Assembly (NCBI GenBank): GCA_002325375.1
Contig: DCRZ01000006.1
Location: 312,016-376,015 of the forward strand
Length of the DNA: 64,000 nucleotides
Origin: Rhodospirillaceae bacterium UBA1479
GTDB taxonomy: Bacteria; Pseudomonadota; Alphaproteobacteria; Rhodospirillales; Casp-alpha2
Direction: 5' to 3'
The notes beneath the pieces were generated by a model. That model had not been told where the DNA came from. It made no database searches and saw nothing but the letters and a program-made list of their open reading frames with translations. The first letter of the stretch is position 1, and each line of letters opens with the position of its first letter. A program made the translations under genes and the position numbers. Shown one piece after another: positions 1 through 8,504 of this stretch.

Positions 1-963
1 GGCGGGGGGGCGTCGGCCCTGGGGGCCTTGTTGTCGCCGTTCGGTCTGATCTACGGCGCCGCGACGGCATTGCGCCAGCGCAAGAAGGCGGTCGATGTCG
101 GTGTGCCCGTGGTCTGTGTCGGCAACCTGACGGCCGGTGGGGCGGGAAAGACGCCGGTGGTGATCGACATCGCGCGCCGCTTGGCGAAGGCCGGGCGGCA
201 GCCCCATGTGATCAGCCGTGGTTACGGCGGCGCGGTTGGCGTGGCCCCCCGGCGCGTGGACCCGGCGACGGACAGGGCGGATACGGTCGGGGACGAACCT
301 TTGATGATCGCCGGATCGGCGACCGTTTGGGTCGGTGGTGACCGTCTCGAGGCCGCCCGGGCGGCCGTGGACGCCGGGGCCGGGGCGTTGGTGCTGGATG
401 ACGGTTTCCAGGACCCGTCGCTTGCCAAGGATTTGTCCATCGTTGTCGTCGATGGCCGTTACGGTTTCGGCAATGGCTTTCTGATCCCGGCCGGGCCGCT
501 CCGCGAAACCCTGCGGGCGGGGCTGGCACGGGCGGATGCGATGGCCGTGATTGGGGATGATGTCTGGGGTGTGGCGGATGCGGCGCGCCGCTTCGGCCCG
601 GAAAATCTGCCCGTGTTGACAGCCCGGACCGTGCCGGGACCTGAGGTTGATCAAATTTCAAAAACCCTGGGCCTTGCCTTCGCCGGAATTGGCCATCCGG
701 AAAAATTCTTTCAGACCCTGCGCGATCACGGCTGCCGCCTCGCGGGAACGAAAGCCTTTCCAGACCATCACCCCTTCAGCTCTGCCGATCTGGCCGCCTT
801 GAAACGTCGCGCGGAAGCCCTGAAGGGGGTTTTGATAACCACGGAAAAGGACGTCCAGCGGATCCCCATCGGCGACCGCGCGGGCATTGAAGTCTTGACA
901 ATCACCCTGCAATGGGACGACGAAGCGGCCCTCGACCGATTGTTGCAAACCGTCAAACCGTAG
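1..963 (+). CDS. lpxK: Tetraacyldisaccharide 4'-kinase (5'-partial)
   Basis: LpxK phosphorylates the 4' position of the disaccharide lipid A precursor at the inner membrane, giving lipid IVA. The frame is open from base 1, and a TTG at 28 is only an internal codon. The residues before it fit the interior of the LpxK N-terminus, so the start lies left of the window. Counting from codon 10 (TTG28), the P-loop GGAGKT is at about 37-42 and the family motif DDGFQDP at about 124-130. The C-terminal region carries the usual TTEKD motif. The visible 320 residues are close to the usual 320-330, so little is missing. The next gene, 16 bases downstream, is a lipid A acyltransferase, which supports the assignment. 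Confidence 0.95.
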   Translation, partial: GGGASALGALLSPFGLIYGAATALRQRKKAVDVGVPVVCVGNLTAGGAGKTPVVIDIARRLAKAGRQPHVISRGYGGAVGVAPRRVDPATDRADTVGDEPLMIAGSATVWVGGDRLEAARAAVDAGAGALVLDDGFQDPSLAKDLSIVVVDGRYGFGNGFLIPAGPLRETLRAGLARADAMAVIGDDVWGVADAARRFGPENLPVLTARTVPGPEVDQISKTLGLAFAGIGHPEKFFQTLRDHGCRLAGTKAFPDHHPFSSADLAALKRRAEALKGVLITTEKDVQRIPIGDRAGIEVLTITLQWDDEAALDRLLQTVKP

Positions 964-979
964 TCAGGCTGCCGATTTC

Positions 980-1885
980 ATGGCTCATGCGCCGGCCCCG
1001 CTGAACAAATACGTGATCCACCCCGTCCAGGCGGCGGCGGCGTTCACAGTCTATATGTTCTTCCGCATGATGCCGCTCGATTGGGCGTCGGGGCTGGGGG
1101 GGCTTCTGGCGCGCACCATCGGGCCGCGGCTGCGCCTGTCGGATCGGGCGCGCCGGAACCTGCGCGCCGTGTTTCCCGAGATGCCGGATGCCGAGGTTGA
1201 ACGTATCGTCCAAGGGATGTGGGACAACCTGGGCCGGCTTGCCGCTGAATTCCCCCATTTGCAGGAAATCGACGTCTATGCCGAGAACGGACGGGTCACC
1301 GTCGAAGGCGGCGAATACGTAGACCTCCTGCGCGACGACAATGAAGCGGGCATTTTTTATTCCGCCCATATCGGCAATTGGGAAATTCTGGCATTGGGGG
1401 CGACACAGCGGGGTCTGCCGCTCGACCGCGTCTACCGCGAAGCCAACAACCGCCTGGTCGAATGGCTGTATCGCCATGGCCGCGCCGCCGTCGAGGGGGC
1501 GTTGATCCCCAAGGGGCCGCAGGGCGTGCGCCAGCTTCTCAACGCTTTCCGGTCCGGCAGCCATCTCGCCATGCTGGTCGATCAGAAAATGAACGACGGC
1601 ATCGCCGTGCCGTTCTTCGGCCGCCCGGCCATGACCGCCCCGGCGTTGGCCGAACTGGCGCTGCGCCACAATTGCCCGGTGGTGGCGGCGCGGGTGACCC
1701 GGGTCAAGGGTGCCAACTTCAAGATGACGGCCCTGCCGCCCGTCCGGTTTGAGAAGACCGGCGACCACAAGGCCGATGTCCTGGCCGCGATGACGCAGAT
1801 CAACAACCAGGTCGAACAATGGGTCCGCGACACGCCGGAACAATGGCTGTGGCTGCATAATCGCTGGCCCAACGACGGGGAATAG
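980..1885 (+). CDS. lpxL: LpxL/HtrB-type lipid A acyltransferase
   Basis: This gene encodes 301 aa of the LpxL/HtrB/MsbB family, which adds secondary acyl chains to Kdo-lipid A using acyl-ACP at the inner membrane. The HxxxxE catalytic motif is H130-IGNW-E135. The N-terminus has one hydrophobic segment (about 17-35), and the C-terminus ends with the family signature around PEQWLWLHNRWP. The gene follows lpxK by 16 bases, so co-transcription is likely. The sequence does not say whether it acts early (LpxL) or late (LpxM), so the symbol is a family-level choice. The ATG has no strong Shine-Dalgarno and may depend on coupling to lpxK. Confidence 0.85.
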   Translation: MAHAPAPLNKYVIHPVQAAAAFTVYMFFRMMPLDWASGLGGLLARTIGPRLRLSDRARRNLRAVFPEMPDAEVERIVQGMWDNLGRLAAEFPHLQEIDVYAENGRVTVEGGEYVDLLRDDNEAGIFYSAHIGNWEILALGATQRGLPLDRVYREANNRLVEWLYRHGRAAVEGALIPKGPQGVRQLLNAFRSGSHLAMLVDQKMNDGIAVPFFGRPAMTAPALAELALRHNCPVVAARVTRVKGANFKMTALPPVRFEKTGDHKADVLAAMTQINNQVEQWVRDTPEQWLWLHNRWPNDGE

Positions 1886-1894
1886 GACGGCCGG

Positions 1895-2725
1895 TTATTT
1901 TCCGGTTTTCTGCGGCCCGACCAACAACGCCGGGTCCAGGGCGGTCTTGAACCAACTGACGCCCCAATGCAGATGCGGGCCGGTGGCCCGGCCGGTCGCC
2001 CCCACGGTGCCGATCTGCGTGCCTTTGGTGACGAAGTCGCCTTCCTTCACGGTGGTCTTGTCCATATGGATGTAGACCGATGTCAGGCCCAGGCCGTGAT
2101 CGATCATCACCGTCTTGCCCGTAAAGAACATGTCCTCGTTCACCAGGGCGACAATCCCGTCGCCCATGGTCTTGACCGGGGTGCCGCGGGGGGCGGCGAC
2201 GTCGACGCCGTTGTGCGGGCTGCGCGGTTTGCCGTTGAGGATGCGCTGACTGCCGTAGACGCCGGAAATGCGGCCTTCGACCGGCCACATGAAGCCGGTG
2301 TCGAAAAAGGTCTTGAGCGTCGTCCGCTTGCGGACCTCGGCGATTTGGATCTGGTCGCTTTTGATGCGCGCGAGGTCTTCCGGTTTGGTCGGGCTGACCT
2401 TGCGTTGCGGCAGACCGTCGATGCGCTGAATCTTGTATTTGCGCTTTTCAATGGCAAGCTCCCGCTCTTCCAACTGCCCCTCCGGCGGTTCCGCCCGCAG
2501 CACCATCTTCGCCTTGGCCTTGCGTCCGAAACCGATGATGAAGCTGCCGTTGGGCGCCACCGCCACGGGTTGTCCGTCGAGCGTCAGTTTGGTTCCCGGT
2601 TCAACCTTGCCGGTGGCCAGGCCGCCCTGGATGAATGTGCCGGAAATCTCCAGCGCGCCGGCCGGATAAGCCCCCGCCGCGACGAGGGCCGCCGCGGCCA
2701 GGAAAATGCGAAGAAGGAATGTCAC
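1895..2725 (-). CDS. M23 family metallopeptidase (LytM-type, periplasmic)
   Basis: This 276-aa predicted secreted zinc endopeptidase probably acts on peptidoglycan cross-links. An N-terminal signal peptide (about 1-24, ending near PAGA-LE) is followed by a beta-rich region and a C-terminal LytM domain (about 150-265). The zinc and catalytic residues are intact: H171 and D175 in HNGVD, and H251 and H253 in HLHW. The GTG start at 2725 is chosen because it overlaps the xseA stop codon in a GTGA arrangement and is followed directly by the signal peptide. The frame is open further upstream, but only as an antisense-free shadow of xseA. Catalysis is likely, unlike in EnvC/NlpD-type activators that have lost these residues. 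Confidence 0.88.
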   Translation of the reverse strand: MTFLLRIFLAAAALVAAGAYPAGALEISGTFIQGGLATGKVEPGTKLTLDGQPVAVAPNGSFIIGFGRKAKAKMVLRAEPPEGQLEERELAIEKRKYKIQRIDGLPQRKVSPTKPEDLARIKSDQIQIAEVRKRTTLKTFFDTGFMWPVEGRISGVYGSQRILNGKPRSPHNGVDVAAPRGTPVKTMGDGIVALVNEDMFFTGKTVMIDHGLGLTSVYIHMDKTTVKEGDFVTKGTQIGTVGATGRATGPHLHWGVSWFKTALDPALLVGPQKTGK

Positions 2726-4206
2726 AGAAGCCGCCCCTGCCGGTCGTCGCCGGGCTTGTTGGTTTTGGGTTTCGCGGAAGTGTCCTCGCCCGGTGCGGAC
2801 GTTGCCGTCTTGGCCGGGGGGGCGCCACCGGCAACGACCACCGGGCGCGTTCCGTCGCGAAGCCTGAGGTCCAGCCGGTCGCCGGTCTTGAGGGTTTTGG
2901 CCGAAGTCACGGGCGCGCCCGCCGGGTCGGTAACCAGGGCGAACCCACGGTCGAGCACGCGCTGGTAGGAATAGCTTTCCAATAGGGCCGATGCCTGGGT
3001 CAGGCGGCCCCGCGCCCGGTCCACGGCGGCCCGGCCGGCGGTCTTCAGGGCGCGCACTTCCGAGGCAAGGCGGCCGGCTTCCATCTGGATGATCTTGTCG
3101 GGCCGGGTCAGCCCGGCGGCGGCATTGGCGAGGCGCGCGCGGCGGCGCTCCAGCCCGCCGCCCAGCGAATGGCCCAGGCGCTCGGTCCAATCGTCGAGCC
3201 GCTGCGCTTGTTCCTGCAGCATGCGCGCGGGGTTGGGCAGGGCCCGGGCCGTGGCGTCCAGATTGCGGCGGTGATCGGCGAGCCGCCGGGACACGGCACT
3301 GGCGATGCGCTGTCCGTCCTCCATGACCTGGGCCAGCAGGTCCAGGCGCACGGGCACGGCCATTTCCGCGGCTGCGGTCGGGGTTGGGGCGCGCCGGTCG
3401 GCGGCGAAATCGGCCAGGGTTGTGTCCGTTTCATGGCCGACGGCGGAAATCACCGGAATCGGGGAATCGGCGATGGCGCGCACGACCTCTTCCTCGTTGA
3501 AGGCCCACAGGTCCTCCAGGCTGCCGCCGCCGCGGGCGACGATGACCACATCCGGGCGCGGTACGGGGCCGCCTGCCTCGATCGCGCCGAACCCGCGCAC
3601 GGCGGCGGCGACCTGTGCGGCCGCGTTGTCGCCCTGGACCAGCACGGGCCAGACCAGCACATGGACGGGAAAACGGTCGGCCAGGCGGTGCAGGATGTCG
3701 CGGATCACGGCCCCCGTGGGCGAGGTCACGACACCGATCACATCGGGCAGATAGGGGATATCGCGCTTGCGCTCGGCCGCGAACAGGCCTTCGGCCTCCA
3801 GTTTGCGGCGGCGGTCCTCCAGCAGCTTCAGCAGGGCCCCTTCGCCGGCCAATTCCATGTGGTCGACGACGACCTGGTATTTGGAGCGCCCGGGATAGGT
3901 GGTCAGCCGCCCGGTGGCGACGATCTCCATCCCGTCTTCGGGTTTAATGGATAGGCGCCCGGCGGTGCCGCGCCAGCACACGCCGTCGATCACCGCGTCC
4001 GCGTCCTTCAATGTGAAATAGAGGTGGCCCGAGGCGGCGCGCTTGAAACCCGATATTTCGCCCCGGATTCGCACCCATTGAAAGGTCTCCTCGACCGTGT
4101 GTTTCACGGCCTGGGAAATCTCGGAAACGGTAAAGACCGGCAGGTTGTGGCTGGTCTCGGTTTCGCCGGGTTGACTCTGCGCGGTGCCGCTGGAATTGTC
4201 GCTCAT
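2722..4206 (-). CDS. xseA: Exodeoxyribonuclease VII large subunit
   Basis: XseA is the catalytic large subunit of exonuclease VII, which degrades single-stranded DNA with XseB. The 494-aa product has an N-terminal OB-fold (about 26-120) followed by the exonuclease VII catalytic region. That region contains VARGGGSLEDLWAFNEE and, shortly after, AVGHETDTTLADFAAD, both family signatures. A long helical C-terminal region follows. The start at 4206 (MSDNSSG) is preferred over an upstream in-frame ATG at 4260 because the family begins near here and the extra residues are not conserved-looking. The gene is divergent from purD, with 101 bases between them, and its last four bases overlap the M23 start. 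No xseB is in the window. Confidence 0.95.
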   Translation of the reverse strand: MSDNSSGTAQSQPGETETSHNLPVFTVSEISQAVKHTVEETFQWVRIRGEISGFKRAASGHLYFTLKDADAVIDGVCWRGTAGRLSIKPEDGMEIVATGRLTTYPGRSKYQVVVDHMELAGEGALLKLLEDRRRKLEAEGLFAAERKRDIPYLPDVIGVVTSPTGAVIRDILHRLADRFPVHVLVWPVLVQGDNAAAQVAAAVRGFGAIEAGGPVPRPDVVIVARGGGSLEDLWAFNEEEVVRAIADSPIPVISAVGHETDTTLADFAADRRAPTPTAAAEMAVPVRLDLLAQVMEDGQRIASAVSRRLADHRRNLDATARALPNPARMLQEQAQRLDDWTERLGHSLGGGLERRRARLANAAAGLTRPDKIIQMEAGRLASEVRALKTAGRAAVDRARGRLTQASALLESYSYQRVLDRGFALVTDPAGAPVTSAKTLKTGDRLDLRLRDGTRPVVVAGGAPPAKTATSAPGEDTSAKPKTNKPGDDRQGRLL

Positions 4207-4307
4207 GGGCGCAGTATGCAAGGCCCAGTGAACGGACACAATACGGCCGGAGGATGCCAAGTGCGTCTGCCGATCAAACCGCCGAAATCGGGAGGGATTG
4301 GGACAGG

Positions 4308-5582
4308 ATGAAGGTACTCGTGGTCGGCTCGGGCGGGCGGGAACATTCCCTTTGCTGGGCCATCGCCAAATCCCCCAAATGCAGCGAATTGTTCTGCGCT
4401 CCGGGTAACGCGGGCACGGCCGCTCTTGCGCGCAACCTTGATATCGAGGCGGAGGACCTGAGCGGCATCATCGGATTCGTCAAGGACAACGCCATCGACT
4501 TCGTCGTGGTCGGGCCGGAAGCCCCGCTGGTGGCGGGCCTGGTCGATAAACTGGATGCGCTGGGGGTCAAATCCTTCGGGCCGACGGCGGCGGGGGCGGA
4601 ATTGGAAGGCTCCAAGGCCTTCACCAAGGACCTTTGCGCCAAATACGGCATCCCGACCGCCGATTACGACCGCTTTGACGAACCGGACGCGGCCAAGGAA
4701 TACATCCGCACCCATGGGGCCCCCATCGTGGTCAAGGCCGACGGCCTGGCCGCCGGTAAGGGGGTCATCATCTGCCGCAACGTCAACGAGGCCTATGCGG
4801 CGGTCGACCAGATCATGATCGAGGAAGCCTTCGGCAACGCGGGCACGGAAATCGTGGTCGAGGAATTCCTGGAAGGCGAGGAAGCCAGCTTCTTCGCCCT
4901 GGTCGACGGCGAAACGGCGCTGCCCATGGTCGGCGCCCAGGACCACAAACGCGCCCACGACGGCGACGAAGGCCCCAACACGGGCGGCATGGGCGCCTAT
5001 TCCCCGGCGCCCGTCATCGACCAGGCGATGGTCGACCGGGTCATGGCGGAAATTATCGAGCCGACAATCAAGGGCATGGCGTCCGAGGGCCGGCCCTTCA
5101 AGGGCGTGCTTTACGCCGGGCTGATGATCGACGACGCCGGGCCCAAGCTGATTGAATACAACACCCGATTCGGCGACCCGGAATGCCAGGTCATGATGAT
5201 GCGCCTCAAATCCGACGTGCTGGAGGTTCTTCTGGCCTGTGCCGAAGGCCGGCTTGCCAAGACCAAGCTGCAATGGCGGGATGATGTCGCCATGACCGTT
5301 GTCATGGCCGCCAAGGGGTATCCCGGAAAATATAAAAAAGACACTGAAATCAAGGGCCTGGACGCTGCGGGCGCGGTCGATGGCGTGGTCGTGTTCCATG
5401 CCGGAACGGCGGCGGGCGCGGGCGGAACGGTCACCGCCAACGGCGGCCGCGTGCTGGGGGTCACGGCCATCGGCAAGGACGTGACCGAAGCCCGGGCCCG
5501 GGCCTATGAGGCGGTCGACCGGATCGATTGGCCCGAAGGCTTCTGCCGCCGCGACATCGGCTGGCGGGCGATCAAGCGTTAG
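4308..5582 (+). CDS. purD: Phosphoribosylamine-glycine ligase
   Basis: PurD (GARS) joins phosphoribosylamine and glycine with ATP in de novo purine synthesis. The 424-aa length matches the E. coli enzyme. The protein begins MKVLVVGSGGREHSL, the typical N-terminal domain. GPEAPLVAGL follows, then an ATP-grasp fold and the signature NTGGMGAYSPAP. The start at 4308 is preferred over the longer frame from 4254 because homologues begin at this methionine and GGAGG lies 13-17 bases upstream. The gene stands alone on this strand, divergent from xseA. Confidence 0.96.
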   Translation: MKVLVVGSGGREHSLCWAIAKSPKCSELFCAPGNAGTAALARNLDIEAEDLSGIIGFVKDNAIDFVVVGPEAPLVAGLVDKLDALGVKSFGPTAAGAELEGSKAFTKDLCAKYGIPTADYDRFDEPDAAKEYIRTHGAPIVVKADGLAAGKGVIICRNVNEAYAAVDQIMIEEAFGNAGTEIVVEEFLEGEEASFFALVDGETALPMVGAQDHKRAHDGDEGPNTGGMGAYSPAPVIDQAMVDRVMAEIIEPTIKGMASEGRPFKGVLYAGLMIDDAGPKLIEYNTRFGDPECQVMMMRLKSDVLEVLLACAEGRLAKTKLQWRDDVAMTVVMAAKGYPGKYKKDTEIKGLDAAGAVDGVVVFHAGTAAGAGGTVTANGGRVLGVTAIGKDVTEARARAYEAVDRIDWPEGFCRRDIGWRAIKR

Positions 5583-5596
5583 GTGCCGCCGCCCTT

Positions 5597-5623
5597 TTGC
5601 CGACGCAGGCCGGCCCCTATATA
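5597..5623 (+). promoter_or_regulatory. Possible sigma-70-type promoter upstream of the DUF1244 gene
   Basis: TTGCCG at 5597-5602 and TATATA at 5618-5623 are separated by 15 bases in the 108-base gap between purD and the next gene. The -10 match is good, the -35 is partial and the spacing is short. It is consistent with separate expression of the DUF1244-DUF6352 pair. Confidence 0.3.
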
Positions 5624-5690
5624 GAGCGCAGAGACAGATGACCCCCGCGCCCCCACCGGGCACGCGGCGGCAGACGGAGGAGATGACGAC

Positions 5691-6008
5691 ATGGACGACA
5701 AGACCCGCACGGAAGTGGAAGCCGCCGCCTTTCGCGGCCTGATCAAGCATTTGCAGAAACGCACGGACGTGCAGAATATCGACCTGATGAACCTGGCCGG
5801 GTTCTGCCGCAACTGCTTGGCAAAATGGTATGCCGCCGAGGCCCAGGCCAAGGGAGAAGACGTGGATTATGACGCCGCCCGCGAGGTGATCTACGGCATG
5901 ACCTATGACGCATGGAAGGACAAGTTCCAGAAACCCGCCGACGAAGCCCAGAAAAAGGCCTTCGAGGACACCAAGCCGCTGCACGCCGATATCAGCGGCC
6001 ACAACTAG
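5691..6008 (+). CDS. DUF1244 family protein
   Basis: This 105-aa protein matches the DUF1244 family common in Alphaproteobacteria. It has the characteristic central stretch RTDVQNIDLMNLAGFCRNC, with paired cysteines C39 and C42 that could bind metal, followed by KWY and a helical C-terminus. It has no signal peptide or membrane segment and is probably cytoplasmic. The family has structural data but, to my knowledge, no established function. The next gene starts three bases after the stop, so the two are probably translated together. Confidence 0.85.
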   Translation: MDDKTRTEVEAAAFRGLIKHLQKRTDVQNIDLMNLAGFCRNCLAKWYAAEAQAKGEDVDYDAAREVIYGMTYDAWKDKFQKPADEAQKKAFEDTKPLHADISGHN

Positions 6009-6011
6009 CCC

Positions 6012-7037
6012 ATGAACGGCCCGGCGCCCGACTTCTGGCCCAATTCCGGCTATCACCTGCTGACGCGGAACGGGGCCGGCCATCTGGCCGTGACGGACGC
6101 GTTCCTGCGCGCCTATCTGCAGCGCCCGGAAATCGCCCCCATCGCGGAATCCTGCGATGCCGAGCGCGCCCTGCATGGCGCGCTGATGGCCAATCCCCGC
6201 GAAGCCGTGGGCGATGGGCGCATCGACGCCATGGCCGATGACGACGCGCGCGACAATTACCGGGTGATGCTGGCCTTTCGTGACCGGCTGGTCGGGGCGG
6301 GCACGGTCGAGGCCTGTTATCTGGAAATTTTCCGCGCCGACAGCGTCACCATCCCGCCCTTGTTCATCGACCAGATGGCCCAGGTCGCGGCGCGGCGCGT
6401 CATCGACGGCACGGACGACCCGTTTCGCGCCCGTGCGGCGGAACTTCTGTTCCGCGAGCAGACGGTGACCCTGAAGGACGGCGCGATTTTGCTGGGCGAC
6501 GCGGAAACGGTCGAGATGCTGGCGACCACGGCCGGCATGGGCAGTCTGGGAAAATTGGTGGTCGGCAGCGGATCGGCCGCCCGTCAGGTCGACATGGACG
6601 TGTTGCAGCCGGACACCGCGGATATTTATTGGGACCGCAACGAACGCTACGACACCGTGCTCGACATTTCCTTTGCCCGGCCGGGGCTGGATGCGCTGTG
6701 CCGCGTGCTCGAAGCCTGGGTCCGCCATTTCCTGGAGGCAGAGATCTCCATCCAGCCCGTGCAGGAAATCAACGACGAGAAATGGGTCTGGCATCTGGGC
6801 CTGGACGCCGAGGCCTCGACGCTGCTCAACGACCTCTACGAAGGAGAGGATGTCGAGGATGCGCGCATGGAGCGGCTGCTGTCGCTGTTCCGCCTCGAGT
6901 TCAAGGACCCCAACCAGATGGCCGCCGACGTGCGGGGCAAGCCGATCTATCTGGCGCTCTGCATGACGCCCGATCAGCGCGTGCGCCTGAAACCGCAGAA
7001 CCTTCTGGTCAACCTGCCGCTGGCCGCCGAATCCTAA
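6012..7037 (+). CDS. DUF6352 family protein
   Basis: This 341-aa cytoplasmic protein begins with the conserved-looking DFWPNSGYHLLTRNGAGHL and has no signal peptide or transmembrane segment. It resembles alphaproteobacterial proteins annotated as DUF6352. The function is unknown, and no catalytic motif is evident. A three-base gap from the DUF1244 gene implies coupling. This pairing is the only functional hint. Confidence 0.7.
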   Translation: MNGPAPDFWPNSGYHLLTRNGAGHLAVTDAFLRAYLQRPEIAPIAESCDAERALHGALMANPREAVGDGRIDAMADDDARDNYRVMLAFRDRLVGAGTVEACYLEIFRADSVTIPPLFIDQMAQVAARRVIDGTDDPFRARAAELLFREQTVTLKDGAILLGDAETVEMLATTAGMGSLGKLVVGSGSAARQVDMDVLQPDTADIYWDRNERYDTVLDISFARPGLDALCRVLEAWVRHFLEAEISIQPVQEINDEKWVWHLGLDAEASTLLNDLYEGEDVEDARMERLLSLFRLEFKDPNQMAADVRGKPIYLALCMTPDQRVRLKPQNLLVNLPLAAES

Positions 7038-7040
7038 ATC

Positions 7041-7121
7041 TTTCTCTCACTTTCTTCTCATCGTCTCTGTGCCTCTGTGGTTCAAAAAAGAAAACCACTG
7101 AGGCGGTGAGGCCGTGAGGGA
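7041..7121. repeat. CACAGAG-type dispersed repeat with hairpin
   Basis: The gap after the DUF6352 gene holds T/C-rich heptad-like repeats. Read on the minus strand they give the ACCACAGAG/CACAGAG pattern seen in many bacterial genomes. GCCTCTGTGGTT (7071-7082) and AACCACTGAGGC (7093-7104) are 12-base inverted arms with one mismatch and a 10-base A-rich loop. GTGAGGCCGTGAGG continues the heptad periodicity. The hairpin could also end transcription between the convergent DUF6352 and tadA genes. Confidence 0.5.
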
Positions 7122-7172
7122 ATCAAGTATAGAGAAACACTGTCGGGCTCAGGCGGGCGTCGGCGGTCCGGT

Positions 7173-7646
7173 TTAGCGTCTGTCCTGAAAAAAACCCTTC
7201 AGAAGCTCGGCGGCGGCCGTTTCGTTGATGCCGCCGACCACCTCGGGCGCATGATGGCAGGTCGGCTGGGCGAAGAACCGGGGGCCGTGTTCGACCCCGC
7301 CGCCCTTGGGATCGTAGGCCCCGAAATAGAGCCGCCGAATGCGGGCATGGCTGATGGCGGCGGCGCACATGGCACAGGGCTCCAGCGTCACGTAAAGATC
7401 GCAATCGGGCAGGCGGGGCTCCCCCCGGGCTTGTGCTGCGCGGCGCAGCGCCAGAATTTCCGCATGGGCCGTCGGGTCATGGCCGGCCTCGGTCTCGTTG
7501 CCGGCGCGGGCCAATATCCGGCCGGTCGCGGCCTCGACCACCACGGCGCCCACGGGGACCTCGCCGCGCGATGCGGCGGCGCGGGCCTCATCCAGGGCCT
7601 GGGCCATGAAACTGTCGGATGCCGGTTTGTCCATGGCGCCAACCAT
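7173..7646 (-). CDS. tadA: tRNA(adenine-34) deaminase / CDA-fold deaminase
   Basis: This 157-aa zinc-dependent deaminase probably converts A34 to inosine in tRNA-Arg(ACG). The zinc and proton-shuttle motifs are both present: HAE in TAHAEILAL, and PCAMC in LEPCAMCAAAI. The length and the C-terminal helix are typical of TadA rather than guanine deaminase, though the two are close relatives. ATG7646 is chosen because GGGGGA lies about 10-15 bases upstream. An in-frame ATG at 7634 is a reasonable alternative. The gene is divergent from the pseudouridine synthase gene. Confidence 0.85.
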   Translation of the reverse strand: MVGAMDKPASDSFMAQALDEARAAASRGEVPVGAVVVEAATGRILARAGNETEAGHDPTAHAEILALRRAAQARGEPRLPDCDLYVTLEPCAMCAAAISHARIRRLYFGAYDPKGGGVEHGPRFFAQPTCHHAPEVVGGINETAAAELLKGFFQDRR

Positions 7647-7708
7647 ACGCGTCGGTCCCCCGTCGTCAATGCTTGCCGCCGCCGCCGTCCGCCCCTAATG
7701 TCCCCGCC

Positions 7709-8488
7709 ATGGCCGATAAATCAAAGACCGTGAAACCCGCAGACGCCCCTGAACGCATCGCCAAGGTGATCGCCCGCGCCGGCCTGTGCTCGCGCCGCGA
7801 GGCCGAACGCTGGATCGAAGAAGGCCGCGTCATCGTCGATGGCAAAAAGCTCCTGACCCCCGCCCATACGGTGACCGAGGCCAGCATCATCCTGGTCGAC
7901 GGCAAGCCCCTGCCGGGCAAGGCGCCGCCCAAGCTGTGGCGCTATCACAAGCCGGTCGGCCTGGTCACCACCCATAAGGACCCGGAAGGCCGGCCGACCG
8001 TGTTCGACCGCCTGCCCCAGGATCTGCCCCGGGTGGTATCCGTGGGCCGTCTCGACCTCAATTCCGAAGGCCTGCTGCTGCTGACCAACGACGGCGGCCT
8101 GGCGCGGCGCCTGGAATTGCCGTCCAACGGCTGGAACCGGCGCTACCGGGTGCGCGTGCACGGTGTGGTGAAACCTGAAGACCTGGCCAAACTGGCCCGC
8201 GGCGTCACCGTGTCCGGCGTGCGATATGGCCCGATCAAGGCCGAGATCGACCAGATGGATGCCGGCGACAAGATGCGCAAGGGTTTCGCCAACCACTGGC
8301 TGACCGTCAGCTTGTCCGAAGGTAAGAACCGCGAGGTCCGCAAGGTGATGGAACATCTGGGGCTTTCCGTGAACCGCCTGATCCGCACGGCCTACGGCCC
8401 GTTCCAGTTGGGCAATCTGGCGCGCGGCGACGTGTATGAGATCAAGGGCAAGACCCTGAAGGAACAGCTGGGCAAGGTTCTGTCCTGA
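7709..8488 (+). CDS. rluB: 23S rRNA pseudouridine synthase, RluB/RsuA family
   Basis: The 259-aa product has an N-terminal S4 RNA-binding domain (ERIAKVIARAGLCSRREAE...) and an RsuA/RluB/E/F catalytic domain. The active-site motif is GRLDLNSEGLLLLTNDG, whose aspartate is the catalytic nucleophile. RluB modifies U2605 in E. coli 23S rRNA, but the exact target cannot be read from the sequence. The start at 7709 (MADKSK) replaces a longer open frame whose first 30 residues are proline-rich and unlike the family. rsmD follows after 16 bases, making a small rRNA-modification pair. Confidence 0.88.
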   Translation: MADKSKTVKPADAPERIAKVIARAGLCSRREAERWIEEGRVIVDGKKLLTPAHTVTEASIILVDGKPLPGKAPPKLWRYHKPVGLVTTHKDPEGRPTVFDRLPQDLPRVVSVGRLDLNSEGLLLLTNDGGLARRLELPSNGWNRRYRVRVHGVVKPEDLAKLARGVTVSGVRYGPIKAEIDQMDAGDKMRKGFANHWLTVSLSEGKNREVRKVMEHLGLSVNRLIRTAYGPFQLGNLARGDVYEIKGKTLKEQLGKVLS

Positions 8489-8504
8489 TGCGGGGTGCGG
8501 TCTG

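Noticed and set aside
4203..6794. 863-codon minus-strand open frame across purD and two downstream genes
   Set aside because: It is antisense to purD, DUF1244 and DUF6352, with no domain pattern and no ribosome site. Composition explains it.
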